Source: Paramesorhizobium endophyticum
GTDB taxonomy: Bacteria; Pseudomonadota; Alphaproteobacteria; Rhizobiales; Rhizobiaceae
Length of the DNA: 64,000 bases
Direction: 5' to 3'
NCBI RefSeq assembly: GCF_014640615.1
Contig: NZ_BMHH01000005.1
Location: forward strand, 186,001 to 250,000
In this document: piece after piece, positions 10,002 through 19,774 of the stretch
How the letters are laid out: each line of letters starts with the position of its first letter
Position numbering within the stretch: position 1 is the first letter of the stretch
Program-made: the position numbers and the translations under genes
Notes under the pieces: generated by a model
What the model saw: the letters and a program-made list of their open reading frames with translations, nothing else
Told to the model about the DNA's origin: nothing
The model's database searches: none

Positions 10002-10125
10002 AGAGTCGTTCATGTTTTGATGGAAACGCCAGCATGCTCTCATTCGGTTGCCCGTCACGCCAAGCACCCCCTCACCGTCCGCTACGCGGCCACCTCTCCC
10101 CCACTACCGTAGGGGAGAGGAACGC
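10002..10125. repeat. Partial composite intergenic repeat
   Basis: A TTAGAGTCGTTCATG end followed by TTTTGATGGAAACGCCAG is the end sequence also found at 30213 and 37105. It is followed by an inner C-rich palindrome (CCTCTCCCC with GGGGAGAGG, about 10093-10120). Only one outer end is present here. Confidence 0.55.
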
Positions 10126-10126
10126 C

Positions 10127-11542
10127 CTAGGAAGCCAGAACCACTGGGTCCCGTTCCTTCGCCGTGCCATGTCCGACCAGGGCTTTCAGGAAATTCTCGC
10201 ACCAGTGGGAAACGTCGTTTTCCAAAAGATGCGGCATCATTCCGCTCCACCGCTCGCGGCGCGCCTCAAGCGGCATGGACAGGGCGCGCGCGATGGCGTC
10301 CGACACACCGTCGACATCATAGGGATTGACGAGCAGCGCGCCATCAAGCTCGCGCGCCGCGCCGGCAAAGCGCGACAGGATGAGAACGCCTGGATTATCC
10401 GGGTCCTGCGCCGCGACATATTCCTTGGCGACGAGGTTCATGCCGTCGCGCAGCGGCGTCACCAGGCCGATTTTCGCCATGCGATAGAGACCGGCCAGTA
10501 CATTGCGCCCGATGGAGCGGTTGACGTAGCGGATCGGGGTCCAATCCACCGCGCTCATCGCGCCATTCACCCGGCCCGCGAGCTCCGCCAGCGCACGCTG
10601 CATGTCGCCATATTCCGGCACTTCAGAGCGGGATTTCGGCGTGATCTGCAAGAATGTCACCCTGCCCCGGCTGTCTAGATTGTTGGTCAGGAAGCGCTCG
10701 AAGGCTTCGATGCGGTTGGTAATGCCCTTGGAATAATCGAGCCGGTCCACCCCGATAATCAAGTCCTTGTCGCCCAGGCTTTCGCGCATTCGCTCCACCA
10801 GGCTATGGCGGTGCGAGGCGCTGGCCACTTCGGCGAAAGCCGCGGTGTCGATGCTGATGGGGAACACGTCGGCGCGGAAAATATGGCCATAGGCCTCGAA
10901 CAGCCCCTGCCCCAGTTCCCGGCCGATGCCTTCACGGCGCAGGCAGCCGGCAAAGTTTTCCGCGTCATGGGCGGTCTGGAACCCGACCACATCATAGGAG
11001 GCAAGGCCGCGCATGATGATCTCATGCACGGGCAGGGTGAAAAGCACGTCCGCGGACGGCCAAGGGATGTGCAGGAAGAAGCCGATGCGGTTTTTCAATC
11101 CCATGTTCCGCAATTCGGCGGCAAGCGGGATCAGATGATAATCATGCACCCAGATCACATCGTCAGGCTTTACGAGCGACGCAAGGTGCTGGGCGAAGAG
11201 GCGGTTGACGCGGAAATAGCCCGCCATGTCCTTGCGGGCATATTCCGTCAAGTCGAGGCGGTAATGGCAGAGCGGCCAGAGAACGCGATTGGCGAAGCCC
11301 GCATAATATTCGTCCACATCCTGCCGGTTGAGATCGACCAGCGCGTAGGTGATGCGGCCCCGCTCGTGGATATCGATGCCGGGCGTCTCGTCGGCGGGGA
11401 GCGCCTTGCCAGACCAACCCATCCATATGCCGCCCCGCTCATCGAGCGCCGCCTGCAGCGCGACGGCGAGACCGCCCGCGGGTGCCGCGCCGCTTTTATC
11501 CGGGAGCGGAACTCTGTTCGATATGACGATTAGCCGGCTCAT
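10127..11542 (-). CDS. otsA: Alpha,alpha-trehalose-phosphate synthase (GT20)
   Basis: OtsA makes trehalose-6-phosphate from UDP-glucose and glucose-6-phosphate. The 471-residue GT20 protein shows the N-terminal ISNRVPLP, the acceptor-site region WVHDYHLIPLA and the donor-site region GVDRLDYSKGITNRIEAFE. The open frame extends upstream to 11635, but the ATG at 11542 follows AGGGAGACAAAC and begins the family N-terminus. It lies 13 bp after otsB, so the two steps of trehalose synthesis are in one operon, probably serving osmotic or desiccation stress. Confidence 0.96.
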   Translation of the reverse strand: MSRLIVISNRVPLPDKSGAAPAGGLAVALQAALDERGGIWMGWSGKALPADETPGIDIHERGRITYALVDLNRQDVDEYYAGFANRVLWPLCHYRLDLTEYARKDMAGYFRVNRLFAQHLASLVKPDDVIWVHDYHLIPLAAELRNMGLKNRIGFFLHIPWPSADVLFTLPVHEIIMRGLASYDVVGFQTAHDAENFAGCLRREGIGRELGQGLFEAYGHIFRADVFPISIDTAAFAEVASASHRHSLVERMRESLGDKDLIIGVDRLDYSKGITNRIEAFERFLTNNLDSRGRVTFLQITPKSRSEVPEYGDMQRALAELAGRVNGAMSAVDWTPIRYVNRSIGRNVLAGLYRMAKIGLVTPLRDGMNLVAKEYVAAQDPDNPGVLILSRFAGAARELDGALLVNPYDVDGVSDAIARALSMPLEARRERWSGMMPHLLENDVSHWCENFLKALVGHGTAKERDPVVLAS

Positions 11543-11555
11543 ATGTTTGTCTCCC

Positions 11556-12326
11556 TCATCGCGCCCGTTGCGATATCCAGTTTCTGAGCGCCGCGGGGTT
11601 TTCCAGATAAAGCCCCGCGGCAGACGACCGTTCACCGGGTAAACCGATCCTGACAGAGAGACCGCCGCGGGCGTTCACCTCAGCGAACATCGCCTCATCC
11701 GTCACATCGTCGCCGAAGGCGAGCGGACGCCTCCCCACAAACGGCGGAGCGCGCATAAAGGTTTCAACCGCATGGCCCTTGTCATGCGCCGCCGGGCGCA
11801 ATTCCAGCACCATCTTGCCGTGTTGGAGGATCCAGCCGGGCCCGGCGAGGGCGGCAATCTCCTCCATGAGCCGGCGCATTTCGCCTTCCAATTGCGGCGC
11901 CTGGCGGTAGTGGACGGCAATGGCGGCCTGCTTGTCCTCGACGAGGATATCCGGCCAGCGCGCCGCCCTCTCGCGCAGCTCCTCCTTGGCGCGCAAAAAA
12001 TCCGCCGTCGGTTCGGACCGTTCGACACGTCCGGTCGCATCGCGGATTTCTCCGCCGTGAAGGCCGGCGACGGGGAACCGGGCATCAGGGAAAAGCGTAT
12101 CGACGAAACTGATGGACCGCCCCGTCACCAGCGCAAGCGCGCCGCCGAGCTTTCCGCCCAGATCGAGAAGATTGTCGATGAGGCCATCGGGGACGCGCAC
12201 CGCCTCCGGACTCTCCGCTATATCCAGAAGCGTTCCGTCGATGTCGAAAAACACCGCCCAGTTTCCGAGCGAATCGATGCCGGGCAGGTCATCCAGGAAA
12301 GGTTTGTTCGAGGGCAGCGCAGTCAT
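11556..12326 (-). CDS. otsB: Trehalose-6-phosphate phosphatase
   Basis: OtsB is a HAD-superfamily phosphatase that releases trehalose. Motif I is FFDIDGTLLD (D28 nucleophile, D30), and the late acidic motif is AFGDDVTDEAMF. The protein is 256 aa from the ATG at 12326; an upstream ATG would add 14 residues of no family similarity. It is the first gene of otsBA, transcribed leftward, with about 220 bp of noncoding DNA shared with the divergent DUF982 gene. Confidence 0.94.
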   Translation of the reverse strand: MTALPSNKPFLDDLPGIDSLGNWAVFFDIDGTLLDIAESPEAVRVPDGLIDNLLDLGGKLGGALALVTGRSISFVDTLFPDARFPVAGLHGGEIRDATGRVERSEPTADFLRAKEELRERAARWPDILVEDKQAAIAVHYRQAPQLEGEMRRLMEEIAALAGPGWILQHGKMVLELRPAAHDKGHAVETFMRAPPFVGRRPLAFGDDVTDEAMFAEVNARGGLSVRIGLPGERSSAAGLYLENPAALRNWISQRAR

Positions 12327-12547
12327 GTCTTTAAAGTTAGGCAAAACCACCGCGAAGACAACCGGCATAATCGTACAATATTGGAATCATTCTAATTTTG
12401 TGCATATCGAGAAAATCAGGATCCTCCCTTTCAGGCACAAAGTTTCTTCCTATCTGGATGGAACCGGCAGCTGGTTCATACGTTTGTTGCCCGGACTGGG
12501 CGGGGCTTACCCCCAATACAATGCTTGATAACAATGGAGCTAACCCC

Positions 12548-12841
12548 ATGGACGACAAGCTTTTTCCCGTTCCCGTGGTCATCCGTATCGGCGAGGCTCG
12601 CAGCCGCGTCGTGGCGAGCGCCTGGGAGGCCGTGGAGTGCCTCCGCACCTATTGGCGCAATCGTGAACAGGGACGTACCTATCGCCAGGCGCTCCAGACA
12701 TGCCTTGATGCACTCGATGGGCTGAAACCCGTCGCCAAGGCGCGGCGCGCCTTCATTCATGCGGCGACGGAGGCCGGCCTCCTGCTGCGGCGCGCACCGG
12801 CGCCTCATGCCGGACATAGCCGCGCCGCGCACGGCATCTGA
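12548..12841 (+). CDS. DUF982 domain protein
   Basis: This 97-residue soluble protein matches the small DUF982 family of Hyphomicrobiales. Its features are a short beta N-terminus (VPVVIRIG), the central WEAVECLRTYW, and DALDGLKPVAKARRAFIHAATEAG near the end. The function of the family is unknown. The ATG at 12548 follows ATGGAGCTAACCCC, and a strong terminator follows the gene, so it is a single-gene transcript. Nothing in the neighbourhood hints at a role. Confidence 0.75.
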   Translation: MDDKLFPVPVVIRIGEARSRVVASAWEAVECLRTYWRNREQGRTYRQALQTCLDALDGLKPVAKARRAFIHAATEAGLLLRRAPAPHAGHSRAAHGI

Positions 12842-12864
12842 CGGAAGAAGCTTTTTCACTCAAA

Positions 12865-12898
12865 AGCCCGGGAAGCGCCATGCTTTCCGGGCTTTTTT
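12865..12898 (+). terminator. Rho-independent terminator after the DUF982 gene
   Basis: AGCCCGGGAAGC pairs with GCTTTCCGGGCT (one G-U pair) around a 5-base loop and is followed by a T run. Confidence 0.85.
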
Positions 12899-12930
12899 GT
12901 TGGCTGAGAGCTGAAGCTTGGAAGGGTTGG

Positions 12931-13097
12931 CGGGGCAGTACCCCTTCTGTCCTGCCGGGATCTCCCCCACAAGGGGGGAGATTGGGCTTCATCGATGACG
13001 GCTTCTAATCCTGCAACGCTGGCAATTGGCGAAAGCGGAACTCTCAGCCAATCTCCCCCCTTGTGGGGGAGATGTCCGGCAGGACAGAGGGGGGTGT
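12931..13097. repeat. Paired inverted CTCCCCC-type intergenic element, copy 1
   Basis: Two inverted arms of about 40-45 bases (CTGTCCTGCCGGGATCTCC on the left, the complement on the right), each with an inner small palindrome of C and G runs, flank a spacer of about 60 bases containing CATCGATGACG. Copies 2 and 3 are at 48778-48937 and 54218-54379. Confidence 0.75.
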
Positions 13098-13129
13098 GCC
13101 TCGCGATTCCCTCACATAAGAAAAGCGCT

Positions 13130-14383
13130 TTAAACCGCCCATTCGCCGCCGCGCATGACCGGCACGCGGGTGCCGTCCTTGGCGAGACCGTCGATGTCGA
13201 TCTTGTCCGAGCCGATCATCCAGTCGATGTGGATGAGGCTCTTATTGCCGCCGCGCGCGGCGATTTCGTCGGGGGAAAGCGATGCGCCGTCGATGAAGCA
13301 TTTCGAATAGCACTGGCCGAGCGCGATGTGGCAGGCGGCGTTCTCGTCGAACAGGGTGTTGTAGAACAGGAGCCCGCTCTTGGAGATCGGCGAGGAATGC
13401 GGCACCAGCGCCACCTCGCCCAGCCGCCGCGCACCTTCATCCGTGTCGAGCACTTTCAGGAGAACCTCCTCGCCGCGGGTCGCCTTCGCCTCGACGATGC
13501 GGCCTTCCTCGAAGCGCACAGAGATGTTGTCGATCAGCGTGCCCTGATGCGAAAGCGGCTTGGTGCTTGTCACATAGCCTTCCACCCGGCGGGCGTGGGG
13601 CGTGGTGAACACTTCCTCGGTGGGGATGTTCGGATTGCAGGTGACGCCATTCTTCGCGGTCGAAGCGCCGCCATGCCACTCATGCCCATCGGCGAGGCCC
13701 ACCGTCAGATCGGTGCCCGGTCCGGTGAAATGCAGCGCGTGGAAGGCGTTTTCGTTGAGCCAGGCGCTGCGGCGGCGCAGCGCGGCGTTGTGGTCTGCCC
13801 AGGCGGCAATCGGATCCTCGACATCGACGCGCGAGGCGGCGAAGATGGCTTCGGCGAGCTTGGCGGTCGCCACATCCTCGGGATCATCGGGGAAGACCTG
13901 CCTGGCCCAGGACGGGTTGGGGTAGGAGACAATGTTCCAGTTGATGTCGAAATTGGCGATCTTCTCCAGCGCCGGCTGATAGGCGATGGAATTGGCCTTG
14001 TTGGCGCGGGCGACCTTGGCCGGATCCTGCGAAGAGAGGAGCAGCGGATTGTCGCCGGCAATGGCAAGGCGCGCCGCGCCGTTGGCATAGGCCTTGGCCA
14101 TTCCCTCATAAAGCCAGCCGGAGGCGCGGTCGAAGCTCTCGTCCGGCGCAAAGCGATAGCGCGCCAGCGTCACCTCCTCATCGCCGAAGAAGGGCGTCAC
14201 CAGCCCGGCGCCCGCCTTGTAGGCATGCTCGGCGATACGGCGCACCAGCGGCAGGGCCGCGACGGGCGCGGTGATGACCAAATCCTGCCCCGGCTGGAGC
14301 TGTAGCCCGACCTTCACGGCCACCTCCGCCAGACGGTCGAGCTTGACGGGATCAATGATTGCATCTCGGGAATGTATGGTCAT
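13130..14383 (-). CDS. Aminopeptidase, M29 (AmpS/PepS) family
   Basis: This 417-residue cytoplasmic metallo-aminopeptidase removes N-terminal residues from peptides. M29 features include LTVGLADGHEWHGG, the metal-site segment NIPTEEVFTTPHARRVEGYV (acidic residues and H), and a C-terminal metal site in SLIHIDWMIGSDKIDIDG. Length and architecture are typical. It is a single gene between two repeat/terminator regions. Confidence 0.92.
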   Translation of the reverse strand: MTIHSRDAIIDPVKLDRLAEVAVKVGLQLQPGQDLVITAPVAALPLVRRIAEHAYKAGAGLVTPFFGDEEVTLARYRFAPDESFDRASGWLYEGMAKAYANGAARLAIAGDNPLLLSSQDPAKVARANKANSIAYQPALEKIANFDINWNIVSYPNPSWARQVFPDDPEDVATAKLAEAIFAASRVDVEDPIAAWADHNAALRRRSAWLNENAFHALHFTGPGTDLTVGLADGHEWHGGASTAKNGVTCNPNIPTEEVFTTPHARRVEGYVTSTKPLSHQGTLIDNISVRFEEGRIVEAKATRGEEVLLKVLDTDEGARRLGEVALVPHSSPISKSGLLFYNTLFDENAACHIALGQCYSKCFIDGASLSPDEIAARGGNKSLIHIDWMIGSDKIDIDGLAKDGTRVPVMRGGEWAV

Positions 14384-14520
14384 GGCGCATCCGATCGTTG
14401 AAGAAAGACGAAAGGCCTCCTTCTTACTCCCGCCGACCGAAGCTGGCTACCCTCTCGCGCCAGTAGCCATTGCGCCGCGCCCTCTGCTATATTCGGCAGC
14501 GGATCAGGAAAGACGAACCG

Positions 14521-14793
14521 ATGAAGAAACTTGCGTTCTGCGGCATCCTTCTCACCGCCGCGCTTGCCGGATGCACGACGATGACGCCGGAAGAGCGGCG
14601 CGCCGCCGATATCCAGACCTGCCGGGCCTATGGCTTCCGTCCGAACACCGACGCGCTCGCCAATTGCCTGCTGCAGCTCGATCTCGACCGCCGGGCGGAC
14701 CGCCGCGCCGCTTTCGACGAGCCGTTCTACCGTCCGTTCGGCCCGCCCATGGTGATCTACCAGCCGGTTCCGGTGCGGGTCCGCCCTCGCTGA
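14521..14793 (+). CDS. Small putative lipoprotein
   Basis: The 90-residue product starts with a lipoprotein signal peptide, MKKLAFCGILLTAALAGC, with the lipobox LAGC and the lipidated cysteine at residue 18. The mature part is short and rich in arginine and proline (ending VPVRVRPR) and has conserved-looking cysteines in TCRAYGF and NCLLQL. Function unknown. Its stop codon abuts the stop of the convergent SleB-like gene. The ATG at 14521 is chosen because it gives the signal peptide. Confidence 0.75.
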   Translation: MKKLAFCGILLTAALAGCTTMTPEERRAADIQTCRAYGFRPNTDALANCLLQLDLDRRADRRAAFDEPFYRPFGPPMVIYQPVPVRVRPR

Positions 14794-15759
14794 TTATTGA
14801 TATCTAGGCTCGGGCCGGTCCTGCGAGAGGAGCAGTTCGCCGATGGCGTCGACGGGCCTTTTGGCTCCGTCATAGCCGAGCTCGGTTTGCGGCGCGGCCG
14901 TTGCCGTTCCCATGCGCACCGGGGCCGGGCCGGTCTGCCAGGCGACCGTCTCGACCCGCGCCGCAGGGGCTCGCGCCACGCGATCGCCCTTTGCGCGCGG
15001 GCCGAAACCCTGGTCAGGCGTGATGCTGGCGACCAGCGTCCGGTCGACGGGCGAGGCCGTGGGGACAGGCACCGCACGCTCATGGCCGAGGGCGGGCATT
15101 GCGGGCTTCAGCACATCCGCGGCGGCGATGAGGCGCGGCGTATCAAGGATCGGCGTTTCGAGCGTGCCGTCGCGGCGGCGCTTCTCGTAGAAGGCATTGC
15201 CACCAGCGACCAGCACATAGTGCATGTTGCGATAGGGGAATTTCAGCCCGGCGGTGTGGAAGAACATGGCCTGCTTCACCTTAGGGTGCCGCTCGCCGCG
15301 CAGCACCGCATCCGCGGCTTCATCGAGCTCAGGCAGCGATTTCATCTGGCGCGAAAGCACGCCGGGCGCGAACTGGTTTTTCTGGCCGACGACGCCGCAG
15401 ATCGTGTCCGGGTACTTGCCGGATGCCAGGCGGTTCATCACCACCGTCCCGACCGCGAGGAAACCATCCTCGCTGGAGCGGTTCGATTCGAAATACATCG
15501 CCCGCTTGAGGCATTCCCTGTCCTTGGCGGTATAGGCATAGGTCTTCTTGCCGCCAGCCGTATAGCCATAGCCCTTCGAGGCACTCGACTGTGTGACGGT
15601 TCCCTTGGCCGATTGGCCGGACCCGCTACCCTTCGACGTCGTGCATCCGGTCATGACGACAGGCGCGATCATCGCACCGGCCACGGCCAGGATTTTCCAG
15701 TTTCCAGCGCTCTTCAAAAGCTCAATCTCATGCTTGGACCCCTCAACGAAGGCAGCCAT
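14794..15759 (-). CDS. Cell-wall hydrolase of the SleB family, lipoprotein
   Basis: The protein (321 aa) has an N-terminal lipoprotein signal ending in VVMTGC. A linker rich in G, S, K and T follows, then a Hydrolase_2/SleB domain (about residues 75-200) with AMYFESNRSSEDGFLAVGTVVMNR (E in the position of the family catalytic acid), CGVVGQKNQFAP and the terminal AGGNAFYEK. The C-terminal third is low-complexity and proline/alanine-rich. SleB-type enzymes cut peptidoglycan; outside spore formers they are thought to remodel the wall. The start at 15759 gives a plausible signal; a longer frame begins at 15816. Confidence 0.82.
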   Translation of the reverse strand: MAAFVEGSKHEIELLKSAGNWKILAVAGAMIAPVVMTGCTTSKGSGSGQSAKGTVTQSSASKGYGYTAGGKKTYAYTAKDRECLKRAMYFESNRSSEDGFLAVGTVVMNRLASGKYPDTICGVVGQKNQFAPGVLSRQMKSLPELDEAADAVLRGERHPKVKQAMFFHTAGLKFPYRNMHYVLVAGGNAFYEKRRRDGTLETPILDTPRLIAAADVLKPAMPALGHERAVPVPTASPVDRTLVASITPDQGFGPRAKGDRVARAPAARVETVAWQTGPAPVRMGTATAAPQTELGYDGAKRPVDAIGELLLSQDRPEPRYQ

Positions 15760-15921
15760 GAGGGAGCATGTTTTGGGCCAAAGAATGGCGAAGAAGAAAA
15801 ACGGCGAGATAAGCATAATACCCCGCCGTCATCTAACTATTTATCAGTATTTCTTACAAGTATAGTAATATTTACGTTTTATTAACCTTTCACTTTATTG
15901 GAGCTTCGCCACAATATTATT

Positions 15922-16608
15922 CTACCCGAACGAGTAGCCCGCGCCCCGTACCGTGCGAATCGGATCGACAGCGCGGCCGGTGTTGATCGCCTTGCGCAGA
16001 CGCCCGACATGCACGTCCACCGTACGGTCGTCGACATAGATATCAGGGCCCCAGACACCGTCGAGCAACTGGCTGCGCGAGAAGACTCGGCCCGGCGACA
16101 TCATGAAATATTCGAGCAGGCGGAACTCGGTCGGGCCCAAGCGGATTTCCCGGTCCTTGCGGTAGACGCGGTGCTGCTCGCGGTCGAGCACGAGGTCGCC
16201 TACTTTCAGCACATGGGAGAGCAAGCTCGGCTTGGCGCGGCGCAGCATCGCCTTCACGCGGGCGAGCAGTTCCGGGGTCGAGAAGGGCTTGACGACATAG
16301 TCGTCCGCGCCGACGCCGAGGCCACGCACGCGCTCGCTTTCCTCGCCGCGCGCAGTCAGCATGATGATCGGCAGGCGCTCCGTCTCCACCCGCTGGCGCA
16401 GGCGGCGGCAAAGCTCGATGCCGGAGACGCCGGGCAGCATCCAGTCGAGGATCAAGAGATCAGGCACATTCTCGCGAAGGGCGATTTCCGCCTCGTCCCC
16501 GCGCAGGATGGTATCGACCAGATAGCCTTCCGCCTCGAGATTGTAACGGAGGAGGACGCTCAGCGCCTCTTCGTCTTCGACAACCGCGACCTTGGGTGCA
16601 TGGGCCAT
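15922..16608 (-). CDS. phoB: Phosphate regulon response regulator PhoB
   Basis: PhoB is an OmpR-type regulator. It has a receiver domain (residues 1-120, VVEDEEALSVLLRYNLEAEG, the phosphorylation aspartate in LLILDWMLPG, K in VVKPFSTPEL). A winged-helix DNA-binding domain follows (about 130-228, VDDRTVDVHVGRLRKAI). It closes the pst-phoU-phoB cluster after a 128-bp gap that contains a C/G palindrome. The PhoR kinase is not in this window. Confidence 0.96.
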   Translation of the reverse strand: MAHAPKVAVVEDEEALSVLLRYNLEAEGYLVDTILRGDEAEIALRENVPDLLILDWMLPGVSGIELCRRLRQRVETERLPIIMLTARGEESERVRGLGVGADDYVVKPFSTPELLARVKAMLRRAKPSLLSHVLKVGDLVLDREQHRVYRKDREIRLGPTEFRLLEYFMMSPGRVFSRSQLLDGVWGPDIYVDDRTVDVHVGRLRKAINTGRAVDPIRTVRGAGYSFG

Positions 16609-16689
16609 TTCAGCAGTTTCCTATCAGAATATGCATGTCGACGCGGATCTGCCGGCCCCCAAGGCATCTCCGTAACTCTCCGCCGGGCG

Positions 16690-16736
16690 GGTTCTCGCCC
16701 CCCTTCCCCCTTGCGGGGAGGGTGGGCGCGAGCCGT
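16690..16736. repeat. Small palindrome in the phoU-phoB gap
   Basis: CTCGCCCCCCTTCCCCCTTG is followed by the inverted GCGGGGAGGGTGGGCGCGAG, giving a stem of roughly 18 bp. It would form in the phoU-phoB transcript. Confidence 0.5.
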
Positions 16737-17459
16737 TTAGGCCCGCCGGGCCTCGTCCACGACGATGCCGTGGCTCAGATCTTCCTTCGGGCGATCGGGC
16801 GGCATCTGCTGGCCGGTGACGATGTAATAGACCGTCTCGGCGATGTTGGTCGCGTGGTCGCCGATGCGCTCGATGTTCTTCGCGCAGAAGAGAAGATGCG
16901 TGCAGGCCGAAATGTTGCGCGGATCTTCCATCATATAGGTCAGGAGCTCGCGGAACAGCGAGGTGTACATCGCGTCGATCTCGTCGTCGCGGTCGCGGAC
17001 GATGTTGATCTGCTGCACCGAACGCGAAGCGAAGGCGTCGAGCACGTCCTTCAGCTGCGTCAGCGCCAGCTCGGCCAGCGTCTGGAGACCGCGATAGACC
17101 TTGATCGGCTGGCGGGCTTCCGACACTGCGGCGACGCGCTTGGCAATGTTCTTGCCTAGATCACCGACACGCTCCAGATCGGACGAGATGCGGATGGCGC
17201 CGATGATCTCGCGTAAGTCAGAAGCCATGGGCTGGCGCTTGGCGATGATGGTGACGGCGCGGTCGTCGATCTCGCGCTCGCTGGCGTCGAGGATCAGATC
17301 GTCGGAGATGACGCGCTGGGCCAGCGCATTGTCGGCATTGACGATGGCCTCGACCGACTGCTCGACCATGCGCTCGGCATGGCCGCCCATCTCGGCGATC
17401 TTATGGGCCAGGAACTTCAACTCCTCGTCATAGGAGCGGACTGTGTGCTGGGATGGCAT
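16737..17459 (-). CDS. phoU: Phosphate-specific transport regulator PhoU
   Basis: This 240-residue all-helical protein has two PhoU repeats, each with an acidic metal-binding motif (first repeat DLILDASEREIDDRAV; second near DRDDEIDAMYTSLFRELL). PhoU links Pst transport to the PhoR-PhoB system and dampens phosphate uptake. The start at 17459 follows AAGGACAGAAGAA; the upstream part of the frame is repeat DNA. Two palindromic repeats separate it from pstB. Confidence 0.95.
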   Translation of the reverse strand: MPSQHTVRSYDEELKFLAHKIAEMGGHAERMVEQSVEAIVNADNALAQRVISDDLILDASEREIDDRAVTIIAKRQPMASDLREIIGAIRISSDLERVGDLGKNIAKRVAAVSEARQPIKVYRGLQTLAELALTQLKDVLDAFASRSVQQINIVRDRDDEIDAMYTSLFRELLTYMMEDPRNISACTHLLFCAKNIERIGDHATNIAETVYYIVTGQQMPPDRPKEDLSHGIVVDEARRA

Positions 17460-17517
17460 TTCTTCTGTCCTTAATATCTCGAGACCGGGAGCGTCCTGGT
17501 AGGCCGCTTTTCCCCCG

Positions 17518-17611
17518 CATAATCTTGTCCAAAAAGTCTGCAACTTTTTGGGATCATGCTTTTTTCCCGCATGATCTTATCCAAAAAGTCTGCAACTTTT
17601 TGGGATCATGC
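17518..17611. repeat. Two tandem ATGATC-type palindromes between pstB and phoU
   Basis: Copy 1 (17518-17559) and copy 2 (17569-17611) both read ATGATC or ATAATC, then CCAAAAAGTCTGCAACTTTTTGG, then GATCATG. They differ at a few positions. In the pstB-phoU message each forms a stable stem-loop. Confidence 0.85.
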
Positions 17612-17612
17612 G

Positions 17613-18434
17613 TCAGCCGAAGCGCCCGGTGATGTAATCCTGGGTGCGTTTTTCCTTGGGCGTCGTGAACATCATCTCGGTGTCGCCGACCTCGACCAGA
17701 TTGCCAAGATGGAACATGGCGGTGCGCTGCGACACGCGGGCCGCCTGCTGCATCGAGTGGGTAACGATGACGATGGTGTAGTTCTGACGCAGCTCATCGA
17801 TCAGTTCTTCCACCTTGGCGGTGGCGATGGGGTCGAGCGCGGAGCAGGGCTCGTCCATCAGGATTACCTCGGGGCTTACCGCGATGGCGCGGGCGATGCA
17901 GAGGCGCTGCTGCTGGCCACCGGAAAGGCCGGTGCCGGCATCGTGCAGGCGGTCCTTCACCTCGTCGAACAGGCTGGCGCGGCGCAAGCTGCTTTCAACG
18001 ATCTCGTCCATCTCGTGGCGGTTCTTGGCGAGGCCATGGATGCGCGGGCCGTAGGCGACGTTCTCATAGATCGACTTCGGGAACGGATTGGGCTTCTGGA
18101 AGACCATGCCGACGCGGGCGCGAAGCTCGACAACGTCGATCTTGGGATCGTAGATGTCTTCGCCGTCAAGGGTGATGTCGCCGACGACGCGGCAGCCCTC
18201 GACCGTGTCGTTCATGCGGTTCAGCGAGCGCAGGAAGGTAGACTTGCCGCAGCCGGAGGGACCGATCAGCGCGGTCACCATCTTCTCGGGAATGTCGAGA
18301 TCGACATCGAACAGCGCCTGCTTCGCGCCGTAGAAGACGCAGACCTTTTCGCCCTTCATTTTGCTCTTGGTGGTAACAGCGTTCATCTTCTCACCCACTG
18401 CTTTCTCGAGAGATCGCTCGGTCATCAGGTTCAT
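17613..18434 (-). CDS. pstB: Phosphate ABC transporter ATPase
   Basis: The 273-residue ATPase powers high-affinity phosphate import. Walker A is GPSGCGKST, the Q-loop is [11 protein letters not shown] (a PstB hallmark), the signature is LSGGQQQR, Walker B is [12 protein letters not shown], and the H-loop is IVTHSM. The ATG at 18434 follows GGGAGATAAGACAC. It lies 17 bp after pstA. Confidence 0.97.
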   Translation of the reverse strand: MNLMTERSLEKAVGEKMNAVTTKSKMKGEKVCVFYGAKQALFDVDLDIPEKMVTALIGPSGCGKSTFLRSLNRMNDTVEGCRVVGDITLDGEDIYDPKIDVVELRARVGMVFQKPNPFPKSIYENVAYGPRIHGLAKNRHEMDEIVESSLRRASLFDEVKDRLHDAGTGLSGGQQQRLCIARAIAVSPEVILMDEPCSALDPIATAKVEELIDELRQNYTIVIVTHSMQQAARVSQRTAMFHLGNLVEVGDTEMMFTTPKEKRTQDYITGRFG

Positions 18435-18451
18435 GTGTCTTATCTCCCGTT

Positions 18452-19774
18452 TTACCAGCGGCGCTCGAAACGGCGGCGCAGGAGGATGGCTCCGATATTC
18501 ATAACGGCGAGGAACAGGAGCAGCACGATGATGGCGCCCGAAGTGCGCTCCACAAAGGCACGCTCCGCCTCATTGGCCCACATATAGATCTGCACCGGCA
18601 GCGCGGTCGAGGGATCGAGCGGCGTTGTCGGATAGCCGACGACGAAGGCGACCATGCCGATGAGGAGCAGAGGCGCGGTTTCGCCCAGCGCATGGGCGAG
18701 GCCGATGATGGTGCCGGTCATGATGCCGGGCGCGGCAAGCGGCAGCACGTGATGGAACACGGTCTGCGTCTTGGAGGCGCCGAGACCCAGCGCCGCGGCG
18801 CGGATCGACGGCGGCACGGCGCGCAGCGCAGCGCGGGTGGCGATGATGATCGTCGGCAGGGTCATCAGCGTCAACACCAGGCCGCCGACCAGCGAGGCCG
18901 AGCGCGGCAGGCCGAAGAAGTTGATGAACACCGCCAGCCCCAGGAGGCCGTAGACGATGGAGGGCACCGCCGCCAGATTGTTGATGTTGACTTCGATCAG
19001 GTCGGTCAGGCGGCTCTTCTTGGCGTATTCCTCCAGATAGATGGAGGCGGCGACGCCGATGGGCAGCGCCAGCACCAGCACGATCAGCATCATATAGAGC
19101 GAGCCGATGAGCGCGACGCCGAGGCCTGCGGTTTCCGGCCGGCTCGATGCGCCGAAGGTGAAGAGGCCGGTGTTGAACTCTTCCTTCATCACGCCTTCGT
19201 CGGTGAGCTTCTTCATCCAGCCGACCTGACGGTCCGAAACCTTGCGGTTGGCCTCCGGCACGGAGAGATCGATCTGCCCCTTGAAGGCGGAGTCGACGTC
19301 GCCGGCGGCGAGCACCGGAATGGTCTGCGTCGTGCCGATCAGCGAGGGATTGCCCGTGACCATCTCGCGCAGCTGGTTGCGCACGCCGTCCGAGAAGAAC
19401 CGGCTCACATCACGCATCGCCGGGCGGTCGGACGAGGCAACGCCCAGCTTCTCCGCAAGGGCATTGCGCACCAGGAGCGGATAATTGGCCGTCATCAGCA
19501 CAGCCGGATTGGTGGCGCGCTGATTTTGCGGGTCGATGATCTTCTCGTCCAGCTTGACCGGCAGCTCGATCGTCGTCTGCCAGAAGGCGGTGTAGCCATT
19601 GGAGATGACGGAGAACAGCAGCGCGAACAGGAAGAAGATGCCTATCGCGATGGCGAGGATGCCGTAGAAGCGGAAGCGGCGTTCCGCTGCATAGCGGCGC
19701 TTGATCCCGATATCGCGCCGCGCCGGGCGGGCCGTGGCGGCCGCCACGTTCGAGTTGAGCGTTGCGTCAGTCAT
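18452..19774 (-). CDS. pstA: Phosphate ABC transporter permease
   Basis: The 440-residue inner-membrane subunit is longer than E. coli PstA. After one membrane segment ([20 protein letters not shown], about residues 41-60) comes a periplasmic insert of about 170 residues, then the permease core with the EAA-like loop [25 protein letters not shown]. The start overlaps the pstC stop by 4 bp (ATGA). Confidence 0.95.
   Translation of the reverse strand: MTDATLNSNVAAATARPARRDIGIKRRYAAERRFRFYGILAIAIGIFFLFALLFSVISNGYTAFWQTTIELPVKLDEKIIDPQNQRATNPAVLMTANYPLLVRNALAEKLGVASSDRPAMRDVSRFFSDGVRNQLREMVTGNPSLIGTTQTIPVLAAGDVDSAFKGQIDLSVPEANRKVSDRQVGWMKKLTDEGVMKEEFNTGLFTFGASSRPETAGLGVALIGSLYMMLIVLVLALPIGVAASIYLEEYAKKSRLTDLIEVNINNLAAVPSIVYGLLGLAVFINFFGLPRSASLVGGLVLTLMTLPTIIIATRAALRAVPPSIRAAALGLGASKTQTVFHHVLPLAAPGIMTGTIIGLAHALGETAPLLLIGMVAFVVGYPTTPLDPSTALPVQIYMWANEAERAFVERTSGAIIVLLLFLAVMNIGAILLRRRFERRW

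Noticed and set aside
12931-13097. CRISPR-like array in the repeated C/G-rich elements
   Set aside because: There are only two arms per site, in inverted not direct order, with no unique spacers and no cas genes.
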